From: Candidatus Protistibacter heckmannii
GTDB taxonomy: Bacteria; Pseudomonadota; Gammaproteobacteria; Burkholderiales; Burkholderiaceae
NCBI GenBank assembly: GCA_025050535.1
Contig: JALBVF010000005.1
Span: 62,001-126,000 of the forward strand
Reading direction: 5' to 3'
DNA length: 64,000 nt
Numbering within the stretch: position 1 is the first letter of the stretch; the number at the start of each line of letters is the position of its first letter. The notes beneath the pieces were generated by a model that had not been told where the DNA came from, ran no database searches, and was given only the letters and a program-made list of their open reading frames with translations. This document shows, in pieces, positions 19,162 to 31,372 of the stretch. The position numbers and the translations under genes were made by a program.

Positions 19162-19623
19162 GTCACAGCGGTGATTCCGCGCATCGTCGCAGGGAATGCG
19201 ATCGGAAAACTTCCGCTGGCGGAGGCTAGAACTTCAAGGATGAGGGCCACTGATAGATTTCGAACTATTGCGGCCAATCATGAAGTCGATGATCTGATTT
19301 CCTTTGCGATAAGAAACGACGATGCAAGGCGCATCGAATCGCGGCAGGCAGGATGGAATGCTGATGCCCAATGGCAATCAGCATCGACAATGCGAGTCGC
19401 GGGCTATCGCTAGGAAAAAAAGTGGGGAATCTAGAAAGGAAAAGCGCGGCACGTGAAAACCAATCCATCATTGCGATGGGGTACGCGTTCAAGGCTGCCG
19501 ATGACGTTCAAGGAGAGGTCAGACTATACCGTGCACATCCAGGTTCTATCTGTAGGCCATTTTTTGGATCAAAACAGTTAAATCAATAAAAACCTTTAAA
19601 AATCAATGATTTATGTTTATGAT
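19162..19623. other. relic DNA, no gene recognised
   Basis: About 460 bp between IS-A2 and tRNA-Ser. Composition is intermediate and short open frames exist on both strands, but none has a credible start or recognisable protein. It is probably a decayed gene. Confidence 0.35.
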
Positions 19624-19713
19624 TGGCGGAGAGGGTGGGATTCGAACCCACGTTACGGTTGCCCGTAAACCACCTTTCCAGGGTGGCGACTTAAACCACT
19701 CATCCATCTCTCC
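19624..19713 (-). tRNA. tRNA-Ser (anticodon GGA)
   Basis: A 90-nt class II tRNA on the minus strand. The acceptor stem is GGAGAG/CTCTCC, the anticodon loop is CTGGAAA (GGA, serine), a long variable arm follows, the T-arm carries GGTTCGAATCC, and CCA is encoded. Confidence 0.95.
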
Positions 19714-19723
19714 GAAGTCTTCG

Positions 19724-19752
19724 ATTATAGCAATATCGTAATCGGTCGGCCA
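19724..19752 (-). promoter_or_regulatory. candidate promoter of tRNA-Ser
   Basis: On the minus strand a perfect TATAAT (-10) lies 10 bases before the tRNA start. With a 17-base spacer the -35 would be TGGCCG, only three of six matches to TTGACA. The -10 is convincing, the -35 is weak. Confidence 0.4.
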
Positions 19753-19773
19753 GTTTTGCGGTTTTGGGACAGC

Positions 19774-21691
19774 TCAGACGGAGCGCAGATAGTCTACGAG
19801 CTGGCCGATGATGGGCGGGTTTGGCTTGGTGAGCAAGGAGACGATGAAGACGGTGAGGAAGCAGACGGGCACGCCGAAGGCGCCCGCAGCAATGGAGTCG
19901 ATGCCGAACCAGGGGCCGCCCAGGGAGCCGAGGCGCGCGGCGATGGGCGCGTAGTTGCGAGCATGTAGGCGGTGCAGACGCCGAGGCCGACGGTCATGCC
20001 GGAGATGGCCGCGGGCTTGTTGGCGCGCTTCCAGAACACGCCGAGCACCAGCACCGGGAAGAAGCCCGAGGCGGCCGGCGAGAAGGCGGCGCTCACCTGG
20101 AAGAGGATGTTCCCCGGCCGCAGTGAAGTGACGTAGGACGCGGCCAGCGCCAAGCCGAGCAGGATGATCTTGGCGGTGGTGACGCGCTTCTGATTCGATG
20201 CCTTGGGGTCGACGACATGAAAGTAGATGTCGTGCGAGAAGGCATTGGTGATGGAGAGCAGCAGCCCGTCGGTGGTGGAGAGCGCGGCGGCCAGGGCGCC
20301 GGCGGCGAGCAGGCCCGACATCACATACGGCAGGCCCATGATCTCTGGCGCGGCGAGCACGACCATGTCGGACTGCATGGAGAGCTCGGCCCACTGCACA
20401 ATGCGGTCGCCGTTGACGTCCATGAGCGAGAGCACGGCGGAGTCGAGCTTGCGCCATTGCGTGACCCAGGCGGGCAGCGAATCGTAGGAGCTGCCGACGA
20501 GATGGGTGAGCACTTCATATTTGACGAGGATGGCGAGCGTGGGCGCGCTGATGTAGAGCAGCGCCACGAAGAACCGCGTCCAGGCCACGGAGCTGCGCGC
20601 CTCGGCGACGCTGGGCGTGGTGTAGAAGCGGGTGAGGAAGTGCGGCAGGCTGGCGGTACCGACCATCAGGCACATCACCAGCAGGAAGAAGTTCAGGCGT
20701 TTTTTCTCGCCATTCTCGCCGAGGTTCGCGGGGAAAGGCTCGGTGGTGGGCGTGAGGTTGTCGGCGCGCTGCAGCGCCGTGTTGCGCTGCTTGCTCCATT
20801 GGCTGCGCGCGGCATCGGGCGTGGCGGGGAAGGCGGCAAGATTTTTCTCGGCGGCCTTGATCTCGCGCAGCGAGGCGCGGCCTTCCTGCGCGGCTTCGCG
20901 GATGCGCTCGAGCTTGCCGAGCTCTTCGGCGAAGGAGGCGGGCAGGCGGTCGATCTGCGATTGATAGCGCCGCGCTTCTTGCAGGAAATACGTGCGAACC
21001 TGCTGCTCGCGGTCGTCGGCGACAAGTTCTTTTTCCTTGGCTTCGACCTGCGCGAGGATGGAGCCGTAGGCAAACTGAGGAAAGGGTTTGCCGTGCTTGA
21101 CCCAGCCCATGACGGACACGGTGATGAGGAAGGCGAGCAGCAGGATGATTCATTGCGCGACCTGGGTCCAGGTGACGGCACGCATGCCGCCGAGGAGGGA
21201 GAAGACAAGGATGCAGGCCAGCCCGAAGAACACGCCCACGGCGAATTCCACGCCGATGAAGCGCGTGACCACGAGGCCCTCGCCATGGATCTGCGCGACG
21301 AGGTAGACGAAGGAGCAGCCGATGGTGACTAAGACGGCGACCATGCGCACGGTCTTACTGCCGCCGTAACGCACCACGATGAAGTCGGGCAGCGTGTAGC
21401 CGCCGAAGCGGCGCAGATAGGGAGCGACGAAGGTGGCGGCACTCATCCAGTCGGAGGCGGTGGCCATGCCGTTGAAGAGCGCGGGCACGCGGCGGCCCCG
21501 GCGACGTAGTACTCGCCGATCTCCAAGGTGCGGCAGATCACGCCGATGCTGGCATAGACCGCGATGGTGAAGAACGGGAAGACATAGCCCATCCACAACC
21601 CGGCCCCGCTGGCCTGCTCGATCATGGCGAGCAGGCCGACGAAGGCCAGGAAGCCCAGGTAGTTGAGGCCAAGACGGCTGGAGTAATTCAC
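19774..21691 (-). pseudogene. sodium:solute symporter (VC_2705 type), broken
   Basis: A large SSS-family transporter with the cytosolic insertion typical of the VC_2705 subgroup, often paired with acs and thought to import acetate or pyruvate. Membrane segments are clear (FPFFTIAVYASIGVICRTL, FAVGVFFGLACILVFSLLGG). Four lesions: a frameshift near 21500 (EYYVAG to RRVPALFNG); an in-frame loss of about 35 residues where DWMSAATF is joined directly to VAPYLRRFG; a TGA at 21150-21152 after TWTQVAQ; a frameshift near 19960. It starts 13 bp after acs ends, so acetate activation is kept while this uptake gene is lost. Confidence 0.87.
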
Positions 21692-21704
21692 TTGCCGTTG
21701 TGAA

Positions 21705-23687
<1,983 letters not shown>

Positions 23688-23854
23688 TGCTTATCTCCTC
23701 TTGGTGACTGCTGATTTTATGGCGAAACGTGCGGGGAAATTAATCGGTGGGCCTTACGAAAGCCTTACTCCCTCCATGGTAGGTCCGGAAGATGGATTGC
23801 TGCATCGCAACAAACCAAGAAAGAGTAAAATCGCGCGTATCCTGGAGAATCAAC

Positions 23855-25375
23855 ATGGTCACCATCAAACAAGAAGACCTCATCCAAAGCATCCACGACG
23901 CTTTCCAGTTCATCAGCTACTACCATCCGCTGGACTATATCCGCGCGCTGGGCGAAGCGTATGAGAAGGAAGAGTCGCCGGCGGCCAAGGACGCGATCGC
24001 GCAGATCCTGACCAACAGCCGCATGAGCGCTGAGGGCCACCGCCCGATTTGCCAGGACACGGGCATCGCTCTGGTCTTCATCAAGGTGGGCATGAACATG
24101 CGCTGGGAAGCGACGATGGGCGTCCAGGAGATGATCAACGAGGGCGTCAAGCGCGCCTATCTCGACCCCGAGAACAAGCTGCGCTGCTCGGTGCTGGCCG
24201 ATCCCGCCGGAAAGCGCACCAACACCAAGGACAACACCCCCGCCGTGGTCCACTACGAGATCGTCCCGGGCGATCTCGTGGAAGTGATCTGCGCGGCCAA
24301 GGGCGGCGGCTCGGAAGCCAAGAGCAAGTTCGCCATGCTCAATCCCTCGGACGACCTGGTGGAATGGGTGCTCAAGACGGTGCCGACGATGGGCGCGGGC
24401 TGGTGCCCGCCGGGCATCCTGGGCCTGGGCATCGGCGGCACGCCGGAGAAAGCGATGCTGATGGCCAAGGAAGCGATCATGGCGCCGGTGGACATCCACG
24501 AACTCATCGCCCGCGGCCCCAAGACCCGCGCCGAGGAACTGCGCCTGGAACTCTACGACAAGGTCAACTCACTGGGCATCGGCGCCCAGGGCCTGGGCGG
24601 CCTGACCACGGTGCTCGACGTGAAGGTGCTCGACTACCCGACCCACGCCGCCAACCTGCCCGTGGCCCTGATCCCGAACTGCGCAGCCACCCGCCACGTG
24701 CATTTCCACCTCGATGGCTCCGGCCCCGCCAAGCTCGAGACGCCCAAGCTGGAAGACTGGCCGAAGGTCACCTGGCAGCCCAACACCAAAACCGCCACGC
24801 GCGTGAACTTGGACACGCTGACCAAGGAAGAGATCGCCATCTGGAAGCCCGGCCAGATCCTGCTGCTGAACGGCAAGATGCTCACCGGCCGCGACGCCGC
24901 GCACAAGCGCATCGCCGACATGCTCGCCAAGGGCGAGAAGCTGCCGGTGGACTTCACCAACCGCGTGATCTACTACGTGGGCCCGGTGGACCCGGTGCGC
25001 GACGAAGTCGTCGGCCCCGCCGGCCCCACCACCTCCACCCGCATGGACAAGTTCACCCGCATGATGCTGGAGAAGACTGGCCTGATCGCGATGATCGGCA
25101 AGTCCGAGCGAGGCCCCACCGCGATCGACGCGATCAAGGACAACAAGTCGGCCTACCTCATGGCCGTGGGCGGCGCGGCCTATCTGGTCTCCAAGGCGAT
25201 CAAGAGCTCCAAGGTGCTGGGCTTCGCATACCTGGGCATGGAAGCGATCTACGAGTTCGAGGTGGAGGACATGCCGGTGACCGTGGCCGTGGACGCTCAG
25301 GGCACGGCAGTGCACAAGACCGGCCCCGCCGAATGGCAGGCGCGCATCGGCAAGATCCCCGTCGCCATCGCCTGA
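23855..25375 (+). CDS. fumarate hydratase, class I (Fe-S)
   Basis: Interconverts fumarate and malate in the TCA cycle with an oxygen-sensitive [4Fe-4S] cluster. The 506-residue protein has both class I domains. Cluster-ligand segments visible are RPICQDTGIALVF, PCA-type IPNCAATRHVHF, and the C-terminal GPTTSTRMDKF and SERGPTAIDAIKDNKSAYL segments. The start ATG at 23855 follows CTGGAGA. It diverges from acs with about 165 bp between. Intact. I avoid choosing between fumA and fumB names. Confidence 0.93.
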   Translation: MVTIKQEDLIQSIHDAFQFISYYHPLDYIRALGEAYEKEESPAAKDAIAQILTNSRMSAEGHRPICQDTGIALVFIKVGMNMRWEATMGVQEMINEGVKRAYLDPENKLRCSVLADPAGKRTNTKDNTPAVVHYEIVPGDLVEVICAAKGGGSEAKSKFAMLNPSDDLVEWVLKTVPTMGAGWCPPGILGLGIGGTPEKAMLMAKEAIMAPVDIHELIARGPKTRAEELRLELYDKVNSLGIGAQGLGGLTTVLDVKVLDYPTHAANLPVALIPNCAATRHVHFHLDGSGPAKLETPKLEDWPKVTWQPNTKTATRVNLDTLTKEEIAIWKPGQILLLNGKMLTGRDAAHKRIADMLAKGEKLPVDFTNRVIYYVGPVDPVRDEVVGPAGPTTSTRMDKFTRMMLEKTGLIAMIGKSERGPTAIDAIKDNKSAYLMAVGGAAYLVSKAIKSSKVLGFAYLGMEAIYEFEVEDMPVTVAVDAQGTAVHKTGPAEWQARIGKIPVAIA

Positions 25376-25418
25376 GGCCCAGGCGCGCCGCGCCCGCGGC
25401 ACGCGCCACCCAACGCGC

Positions 25419-26246
25419 ATGCTCGCGCCCGTCCGCTCAACCTCCGCGCCCGTCGGCATCTTCGATTCCGGCGTGGGCGGGCTGTCGGTGCTGCGGGAAA
25501 TTCGCGTGCTGCTTCCGCGCGAGCAGCTCATCTATTTCGCCGACTGCGGCAACGCGCCCTACGGCTCGCGGCCCGACGCCGAAGTGCAGAGCCTCTCGAT
25601 GGCGGCCTGCGAATGGCTGATCGGCCAGGGCGTGAAGGCGCTGCTCCTCGCCTGCAACACGGCGACGGCGCAGATCGTCGCGGGGCTGCGCGCTAAGTAT
25701 CCGAAGTTGCCCATCGTCGGCGTGGAGCCGGGCATCAAGCCAGGCGCGCTCGCGAGCCAGACGAAGAAGGTCGGCGTCCTCGCCACCGCCAGCACGCTCT
25801 CCAGCACAAAGTTCCAGACCCTGCTGGCTGGCGTGCGCGAACATCATCATTGCGAATTCCTCTGCCAGGCGGGACTCGGCCTGGTCGAGCTGATCGAACA
25901 GGGCAAGGCGGATTCGCCCGAGGTCGACGCCCTGCTCCACCGCTATCTGGAGCCCATGCTCGAAAGCGGCGTGGACACCCTCGTGCTCGGCTGCACACAC
26001 TATCCCTTCATGGACGCCGCGCTGCACCGCGTGCTCGCGCAACGCATGCGGTTGATCGACACCGGGCCGGCCGTGGCGAAGCAGCTGGCGCGCAAGCTCG
26101 AGGAGCATCATCTGGGCGCAAACGCCGACGCGGCCGAGGGCGCGCCGGTGCGCATCGTCTCCATTGGCACCGTCGCGCCGCTGCGTGGGATGGTGCAGGA
26201 ATTGCTTCGGCTGGAAGCCGTCTACTCGGAAATCTCGCTGGCGTAA
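25419..26246 (+). CDS. murI: glutamate racemase
   Basis: Supplies D-glutamate for peptidoglycan. The 275-residue protein shows the N-terminal IFDSGVGGLSVLREI, the first catalytic cysteine in LLACNTATAQ and the second in VLGCTHYPFM. It begins 43 bp after the fumarase stop, on the same strand, so co-transcription is plausible. No lesion, as expected for an essential cell-wall enzyme. Confidence 0.95.
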   Translation: MLAPVRSTSAPVGIFDSGVGGLSVLREIRVLLPREQLIYFADCGNAPYGSRPDAEVQSLSMAACEWLIGQGVKALLLACNTATAQIVAGLRAKYPKLPIVGVEPGIKPGALASQTKKVGVLATASTLSSTKFQTLLAGVREHHHCEFLCQAGLGLVELIEQGKADSPEVDALLHRYLEPMLESGVDTLVLGCTHYPFMDAALHRVLAQRMRLIDTGPAVAKQLARKLEEHHLGANADAAEGAPVRIVSIGTVAPLRGMVQELLRLEAVYSEISLA

Positions 26247-26307
26247 GCGGCAGGCCCAGGCTTGTCACGCCGGCATAAGACCTTCACCACTCCGCCGTTA
26301 ACGCTAG

Positions 26308-26941
26308 ATGCAGCTCATGCCGGACTCCATGCTGTCGCCCAAGCCGCCCAAGCGCCTGCCCATCCTCGTGGCCGCCGCGCTGGCGCTGCATGCGCTCGTG
26401 CTCTGGCTGTTGATGGGCATGCACAGCCATCCTCTGGAACTCAAGCGCGAGGAGCCCATCGTGCAGGCGCAGTTGATCGACCTCACACCTCCGCCACCGC
26501 ACGCGCCGCCCAAGGCCTCCGAGGCGCCTCCGCCGCCAAAACCCCAGTCCAAAAAAGTGCAGCCGACACCCGCCATGCAACCCGCGCTGCAGCCTACGCC
26601 CTCCCCAATCCCTGCGCCGGCTCGCGTGGCCGCGCCTCAGCCTTCAGCGCCCGTCGCCGCGCGCCGTCAGCCACGGACAGATCCGTTGCAGCGTGCCGCG
26701 CCCGACCTATTCGATGATGTCGCGCCGGCTCAGCAAGGAAGGCCGCGCGGTGGTGTCGATGATCATCAGCGACGCCGGACAGGTCGAACAGGCGAACCTG
26801 TCGGCGAGCAGCGGCTATCCGCGTCTGGACCAAGCGGCGCTGGAAGCCGCGCGGCGCATCCGCTGCGAACCCTATCTGGAGAACGGCCGCGCCATCCGCA
26901 TCAGCGTGGCGCAGCCGTTTGACTTTAAACTGCAGGACTGA
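26308..26941 (+). pseudogene. tonB: TonB, frameshifted between linker and C-terminal domain
   Basis: The energy-transducing protein of the inner membrane. An N-terminal membrane anchor (LPILVAAALALHALVLWLLMG) and a proline-rich linker are read from ATG 26308. A frameshift between about 26655 and 26685 separates them from the C-terminal domain, which remains readable in another frame: RCSVPRPTYSMMSRRLSKEG, SSGYPRLDQAALEAARRI. The C-terminal domain contacts outer-membrane receptors, so the product cannot work. exbB follows 24 bp downstream. Confidence 0.85.
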
Positions 26942-26965
26942 CCGATACAGGCAATAAGGAAGCGC

Positions 26966-27652
26966 ATGGAATCTTCATTTGGCGTGCTCAATCTGCTGGC
27001 CGGCGGCGACTTCGTGATCCGCGCCGTGGCCGTGTTCCTGGCGCTGATGTCGCTGGCGTCCTGGGTGGTCATACTCGGCAAGGCCTGGGACGTGGCGCGC
27101 ATGCGCCGCCAGGCCGCGACGGCGGCGGGCTTCTGGAGAGCACCCTCCTTCGAATCCGGACTCGCCACGCTGGCGGACGACGCCGACAACGACTTCCGCG
27201 ACCTCGCCGTCTTCGCGCAGGACGCCGCCGCGCATCATCAGAGCAAGCAGGCCCTGCTGCAGAACAGCCTGAACATCTCCGACTGGATCACGCGCGTGCT
27301 CAAGGACAGCGTGGAAGACGCGCAGTCGCGCATGCAATCCAATCTGGCGATCCTCGCCTCGGTGGGCGCTACGGCGCCCCTCATCGGACTGCTCGGCACG
27401 GTGTGGGGCATCTATCATGCGCTGCTCGGCATCAGTGCGGCCGGCGCGGCCACCATCGACAAAGTCGCCGGCCCCGTGGGCGAGGCCCTGGTCATGACCG
27501 CGCTGGGCCTAGCCGTGGCCATCCCCGCCGTGCTCGGCTACAACGCGCTGACCCGCGCCAACAAAGCCCTGAGCGCCAAGCTCAACCGCTTCGCCAACGA
27601 CCTGCACGCCTACTTCGTCACCGGAGGCACGCTCAAGAGCCGCGGCAACTGA
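26966..27652 (+). CDS. exbB: ExbB / MotA-TolQ-ExbB proton channel family protein
   Basis: Forms the proton channel that energises TonB. The 228-residue protein has one N-terminal membrane segment (AVAVFLALMSLASWVVILG) and two closer to the C-terminus (ASVGATAPLIGLLGTVWGIY; ALVMTALGLAVAIPAVLGYNAL), the family's signature. AAGGAAG precedes the ATG at 26966. Intact, though both partners tonB and exbD are broken. Confidence 0.92.
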   Translation: MESSFGVLNLLAGGDFVIRAVAVFLALMSLASWVVILGKAWDVARMRRQAATAAGFWRAPSFESGLATLADDADNDFRDLAVFAQDAAAHHQSKQALLQNSLNISDWITRVLKDSVEDAQSRMQSNLAILASVGATAPLIGLLGTVWGIYHALLGISAAGAATIDKVAGPVGEALVMTALGLAVAIPAVLGYNALTRANKALSAKLNRFANDLHAYFVTGGTLKSRGN

Positions 27653-27663
27653 AGGGACGCGCC

Positions 27664-28086
<423 letters not shown>

Positions 28087-28089
28087 TCT

Positions 28090-28494
28090 TTAAGCCATGG
28101 CAGCGATGCCTGCCTTGGCGATCTGAGCGTCTTCGCTCGACTTCACGCCCGACACGCCGACGGCGCCGATCGTGTGGCCGTCAACGACGACGGGCACGCC
28201 GCCTTCGAGCAGGCCCTGCAGCTGCGGGGCGGAGAGGAAGGACGTGCGGCCGTTGTTGATCATCTCTTCATAGATACGCGACTCGCGGCGGCCCAGGGCG
28301 GCGGTGCGGCCCTTTTCCGTGGCGATGTAGGAGGAGATGGGCGCGCAGCCATCCAGGCGCACCATGCCCAGCTGATGACCGCCCTCGTCCACCACCACGA
28401 TCGCCACGGCCCAGCTGTTCTTCTTGGCTTCGGCTTCAGCGGCGGCGAGCAGCTTGGCCACGTCGTCGCGGGTCAGATAGAATTTGGTCTGCAT
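28090..28494 (-). CDS. GlcG/HbpS-family protein
   Basis: A 134-residue GlcG/HbpS-like protein. Members bind heme or small ligands, and some are secreted. The start is MQTKFYLTRDDVAKLLAAAE, and the conserved GGVPVVVDGHTIGAVGVSG segment near the C-terminus is clear. There is no signal peptide, so it is probably cytosolic. AGGAGATCC lies just before the ATG at 28494. It converges on exbD with four bases between stops. Intact; substrate unknown. Confidence 0.85.
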   Translation of the reverse strand: MQTKFYLTRDDVAKLLAAAEAEAKKNSWAVAIVVVDEGGHQLGMVRLDGCAPISSYIATEKGRTAALGRRESRIYEEMINNGRTSFLSAPQLQGLLEGGVPVVVDGHTIGAVGVSGVKSSEDAQIAKAGIAAMA

Positions 28495-28620
28495 GCTGGA
28501 TCTCCTGAGGGTTCGTTCAAAACAGAAAGTCGGAAAATAGCATAAATGTCCGGAGCTTCCCGGCCGGCGCACCTGCGAGCACGACTCGCGCGGTGTCGCT
28601 CAACGCCGCGCCCCGCCACA

Positions 28621-29400
28621 TCAGGAAGAGCCGTCCGCCGCGCCCGACCTGTGCATGCGGTACCAGAGCAGGCCTAGCCATTCATGGACGGAGAAGGAAG
28701 TCTTGGAGAAGCCCTCGGACGAAGGCAGATAGTCCAGTAGCGTCAGCGGCGCGCCGGCGTGAAACTGGCAAGGCGCGGCGGTGACCTGGAAACCGGCGCG
28801 CTCAAAGGTCTCCTTCGAACGCGGCATATGCGAGGCGCTGGTCACGAGATAAATTTTCTTGACGCCCGCGGCCTTGAGGATGGGCGCAGAGAGCGAGGCG
28901 TTCTCCGCCGTGTTGGCCGAGGCGGACTCCACCCTGCGCGGCGTCACGCCCAGCTCTTTCATGAAATTGCCCATCAGCACGCCCTCGGCCGTGCCGGGAA
29001 AACCAGGGTTGCCGCCCGTCACGAGCACCGGCAGGTCGACCTGCCTGGCGAGCCGCGCGCCGTAACGCACGCGCCCGGCGGCCTCGTTGCTCAGATCGAC
29101 GCCGCCCTCCACTTCATACGCGGTCACGTTGCGCCCGCCGCCGAGCACGATGACCGCCTGCTCCCCCTGCGGCTGCAAGGCGGAGAGCTTGAGCGCGGGC
29201 GACTCGCGCTCGAGCTGACTCATGAGAGCGTCGCCCATCCAGGACGTGCCGCTCACCCAGAGCAGCGCCAGCAGCAGGAAAGCCCACACCCGCGCCCAGC
29301 GCTGCCGGCCCCAGATGAGCAGAAGCAGCGCGGCGGTGAGAATCAGATTCGCCGGCGGCATGATCACCGCCGCCAGCAGATTGCGGATCAACCAGCTCAT
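28621..29400 (-). CDS. YdcF/ElyC-like DUF218 membrane protein
   Basis: A 259-residue inner-membrane protein. Two N-terminal membrane segments (LLAAVIMPPANLILTAALLL; VWAFLLLALLWVSGTSWMG) are followed by a DUF218 domain with AVIVLGGGRN, LPVLVTGGNPG, TAENASLSAPIL and LVTSASHMPRSKETF. ElyC-type members take part in envelope polysaccharide metabolism; the exact role here is not known. The start ATG at 29400 follows TTCTCC-rich sequence with no strong ribosome-binding site. IS-A3 lies 85 bp upstream and may have replaced its promoter. Confidence 0.85.
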   Translation of the reverse strand: MSWLIRNLLAAVIMPPANLILTAALLLLIWGRQRWARVWAFLLLALLWVSGTSWMGDALMSQLERESPALKLSALQPQGEQAVIVLGGGRNVTAYEVEGGVDLSNEAAGRVRYGARLARQVDLPVLVTGGNPGFPGTAEGVLMGNFMKELGVTPRRVESASANTAENASLSAPILKAAGVKKIYLVTSASHMPRSKETFERAGFQVTAAPCQFHAGAPLTLLDYLPSSEGFSKTSFSVHEWLGLLWYRMHRSGAADGSS

Positions 29401-29484
29401 TGGAGAAGGCAAAACCCGGGAATAGGTGAAGGCGGCAGTCTACCGCGCTTCATGCCGCACTTCCGGAAAGGAGAGCCCGGAGGT

Positions 29485-30603
29485 TATTGATCCAGCATTG
29501 AAACAATGAACTCAAGAAGCATACCGAACCGGCGCATGTTCGAAGTAGCTTTTGACGCGCTCGGGCTGTCGCTGAACGCTGAGCAGATGCTGGCGCGTGG
29601 CCTTCACCAGTTGCAGCTTCGAGCGAGCTGGAGCGAGTTTGGTGCCGATCTGCTTCAGGTCGGCATTGGCCATTTCGTTGGGGTTCAGTTCGGGGCTGTA
29701 GCTGGGCAAGTAGAAGACTTCGATCTCGTGCTTGTGCTCGGCCTGCCAGGCCTTCATGGGCTTGCTGTTGTGCACGCGCAGGTTGTCCAGGATCAGGTAG
29801 ATCTTTCGGCCGGCATCCTTGACCAGCCGGCGCAGGAAATCGATCAGAATGTCGGCGCTCAATGCTCCGTCGAAGGCATGCCAGCGCATCTGGCTCTTGT
29901 TGGTGACGGTGGAGATCACCGACAAGCCGTGGCGCTTGTTGTTCACGCGAATCACGGGCGTCTGGCCTTGCGGGGCGTAGCTGTGCCCGCACACGTCGTC
30001 ACTGCGCAAGCCGGTCTCGTCGCCCCAGTGAATTTCGGCCCCCTCAGCCTTGGCGCAGGCGGCGATCACCGGGTAGTCCTCGTCGAGCCACTTTTTCACC
30101 GCCGCCGGCGACTGCTCGTAGGCCTTCTTCATAGGCTTTTTCGGCGTGAAGCCCCAACGCTCCAGATACAGGCCCTTCGTGCGAACGACCAGCTTGATGC
30201 CGTATCGGTTAAGGATCAACTCGGCCACTGCCTGGCGGCTCCACAGCGCATAGATCATCTTCAACTAGTCGGGCGTGTGGTCAGCGGATCAGCCGCTGAA
30301 CCTCGCGCTCCTGCTCCGCCGTCAGCGTTCTGCCCGTACCCTGCGGGCGCCCGGGGCGCTCAACGTCGAGGGCCTTCCACCCGCCCGCGCGATACGCCTT
30401 CACCGCCGCAATGAGCGTCGTGCGCGACATCTCGCATTGCGCCGCCGTGTCCTTCAGGCTCATGCAATCCAGCCGCATCTTCACCGCACGTCGGCGCCGT
30501 TCGTTCAGGGCGGCTACCGGCAGCGTTCTCGAGTCGATTTTGTCCCTGCAACAGCAGACTCTATATCACTCAATAAGTTCAATGTTTAAGCACCGGATCC
30601 GTA
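29485..30603 (-). mobile_element. IS630-family element IS-A, copy A3
   Basis: A 1119-bp element in minus orientation with TA at both ends and the shared inverted repeats. It carries the same one-base insertion as A1, so A1 and A3 share a damaged ancestor or a common intermediate. Flanking sequences do not join into a recognisable gene. Confidence 0.92.
29512..30547 (-). pseudogene. IS630-family transposase (IS-A3), frameshift, nonsense, no start
   Basis: The same protein as in A1 and A2. AGG stands at the start-codon position (30545-30547). An extra base after QRLIR shifts the frame near 30285, exactly as in A1. A TAG near 30267 replaces glutamine in TPDQLKMIYA. All three catalytic segments (IHWGDETGLRS, LILDNLRVHNSKP, SYSPELNPNEM) are still present, so point mutation rather than deletion is the cause of death. 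Confidence 0.9.
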
Positions 30604-30680
30604 GACTGGTATTTTGACGCAGTCAAGACACCGGAACAGCTTGCCGTATTTGTCCCTCGGGAGAACCCTGATGGCGGCCT
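30604..30680. other. short relic sequence between IS-A3 and hsp20
   Basis: No gene seen. It carries the upstream region of the hsp20 promoter. Confidence 0.3.
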
Positions 30681-30708
30681 CTTGAAATTCTTCCGGCCGG
30701 CCATAGAT
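30681..30708 (+). promoter_or_regulatory. candidate sigma-32 heat-shock promoter
   Basis: A perfect CTTGAAA (-35, 30681-30687) is followed after 13 bases by CCATAGAT (-10, 30701-30708), close to the sigma-32 pattern CTTGAAA-N13-CCCCATNT. It points to hsp20 with a leader of about 60 bases. IS-A3 ends 78 bp upstream and leaves it intact. Confidence 0.6.
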
Positions 30709-30711
30709 TGG

Positions 30712-30778
30712 CAACGTCGGGCGCCTTCTGGGCCCGGCGTAACCTCAACTTGCTTGAACTCTAAGGAGATTGATCATG
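30712..30778 (+). promoter_or_regulatory. candidate ROSE-like RNA thermometer
   Basis: The hsp20 leader contains a strong hairpin (GTCGGGC at 30716-30722 with GCCCGGC at 30732-30738, plus inner pairs). It is followed by TTGCT (30750-30754), 10 bases before the Shine-Dalgarno AAGGAG (30763-30768). A UYGCU element facing the AGGA of the ribosome site is the hallmark of ROSE thermometers, which melt at high temperature, in alpha- and gammaproteobacterial small heat-shock genes. The arrangement fits. It has not been folded computationally. Confidence 0.5.
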
Positions 30779-31237
30779 GCCTTTCCCTATGGACGCAACC
30801 TGCTGCTGAGCACCGTCGGCTTCGAACGCCTGCTGCCCACCTTCGAAGAACTGAACACCGTTCTGGCCGAAGGCAAGAGCCCCAGCTACCCGCCGTACAA
30901 CATTATCAAGCGCAGCGACACCCAATATGAAATCGAGATCGCCGTCGCCGGCTTCAAGCGCGACGAACTCGACATAACCTTGGAAGGCAACAAGCTCACC
31001 GTGACCGGCCGCGTCAAGGCCGACAGCCAGGGTGAATTCCTGCACCGCGGCATCGGCAAGCGCGACTTCACCCACCAGTTCACGCTGGCCGAGACCGTCG
31101 TAGTGCGCGACGCCGACGTGGTCGACGGCCTGTTAGCGATCAAGCTGGAAAACGTGATTCCGGAAGAAAAGAAGCCGCACAAGATCCTGATCGGCGGCAC
31201 TGATCCGCTGCTGGTCCAAGACCGAAAGGCCGCTTGA
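30776..31237 (+). CDS. small heat-shock protein (Hsp20/IbpA)
   Basis: A holdase chaperone of 153 residues. The N-terminal arm (LLLSTVGFERLLPTFEELNT) is followed by the alpha-crystallin domain: PPYNIIKRSDTQYEIEIAVA, GFKRDELDITLEGNKLTVTG, and a GLLAIKLENVIPEEKKP tail. AAGGAG stands just before the ATG at 30776. It is probably controlled by the sigma-32-type promoter and leader hairpins just upstream. Intact and monocistronic: a terminator follows about 110 bases downstream. Confidence 0.93.
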   Translation: MAFPYGRNLLLSTVGFERLLPTFEELNTVLAEGKSPSYPPYNIIKRSDTQYEIEIAVAGFKRDELDITLEGNKLTVTGRVKADSQGEFLHRGIGKRDFTHQFTLAETVVVRDADVVDGLLAIKLENVIPEEKKPHKILIGGTDPLLVQDRKAA

Positions 31238-31343
31238 ACGACGCTTGTGGGCAGTGCGCCGGGGCTGCCATGGGCGGCTCCGGTGACATAAAAATGCGCA
31301 ATCGCGTAAAATGCGGGTTTGAGCTCCGGTCCGAACCTGCAGG

Positions 31344-31372
31344 AAGGGCGGGATGATCCCGCCCTTTTTTTT
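31344..31372 (+). terminator. intrinsic terminator after hsp20
   Basis: An AAGGGCGGGAT/ATCCCGCCCTT stem with a tiny loop, followed by a run of T. Perfectly paired and strong. Confidence 0.9.
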
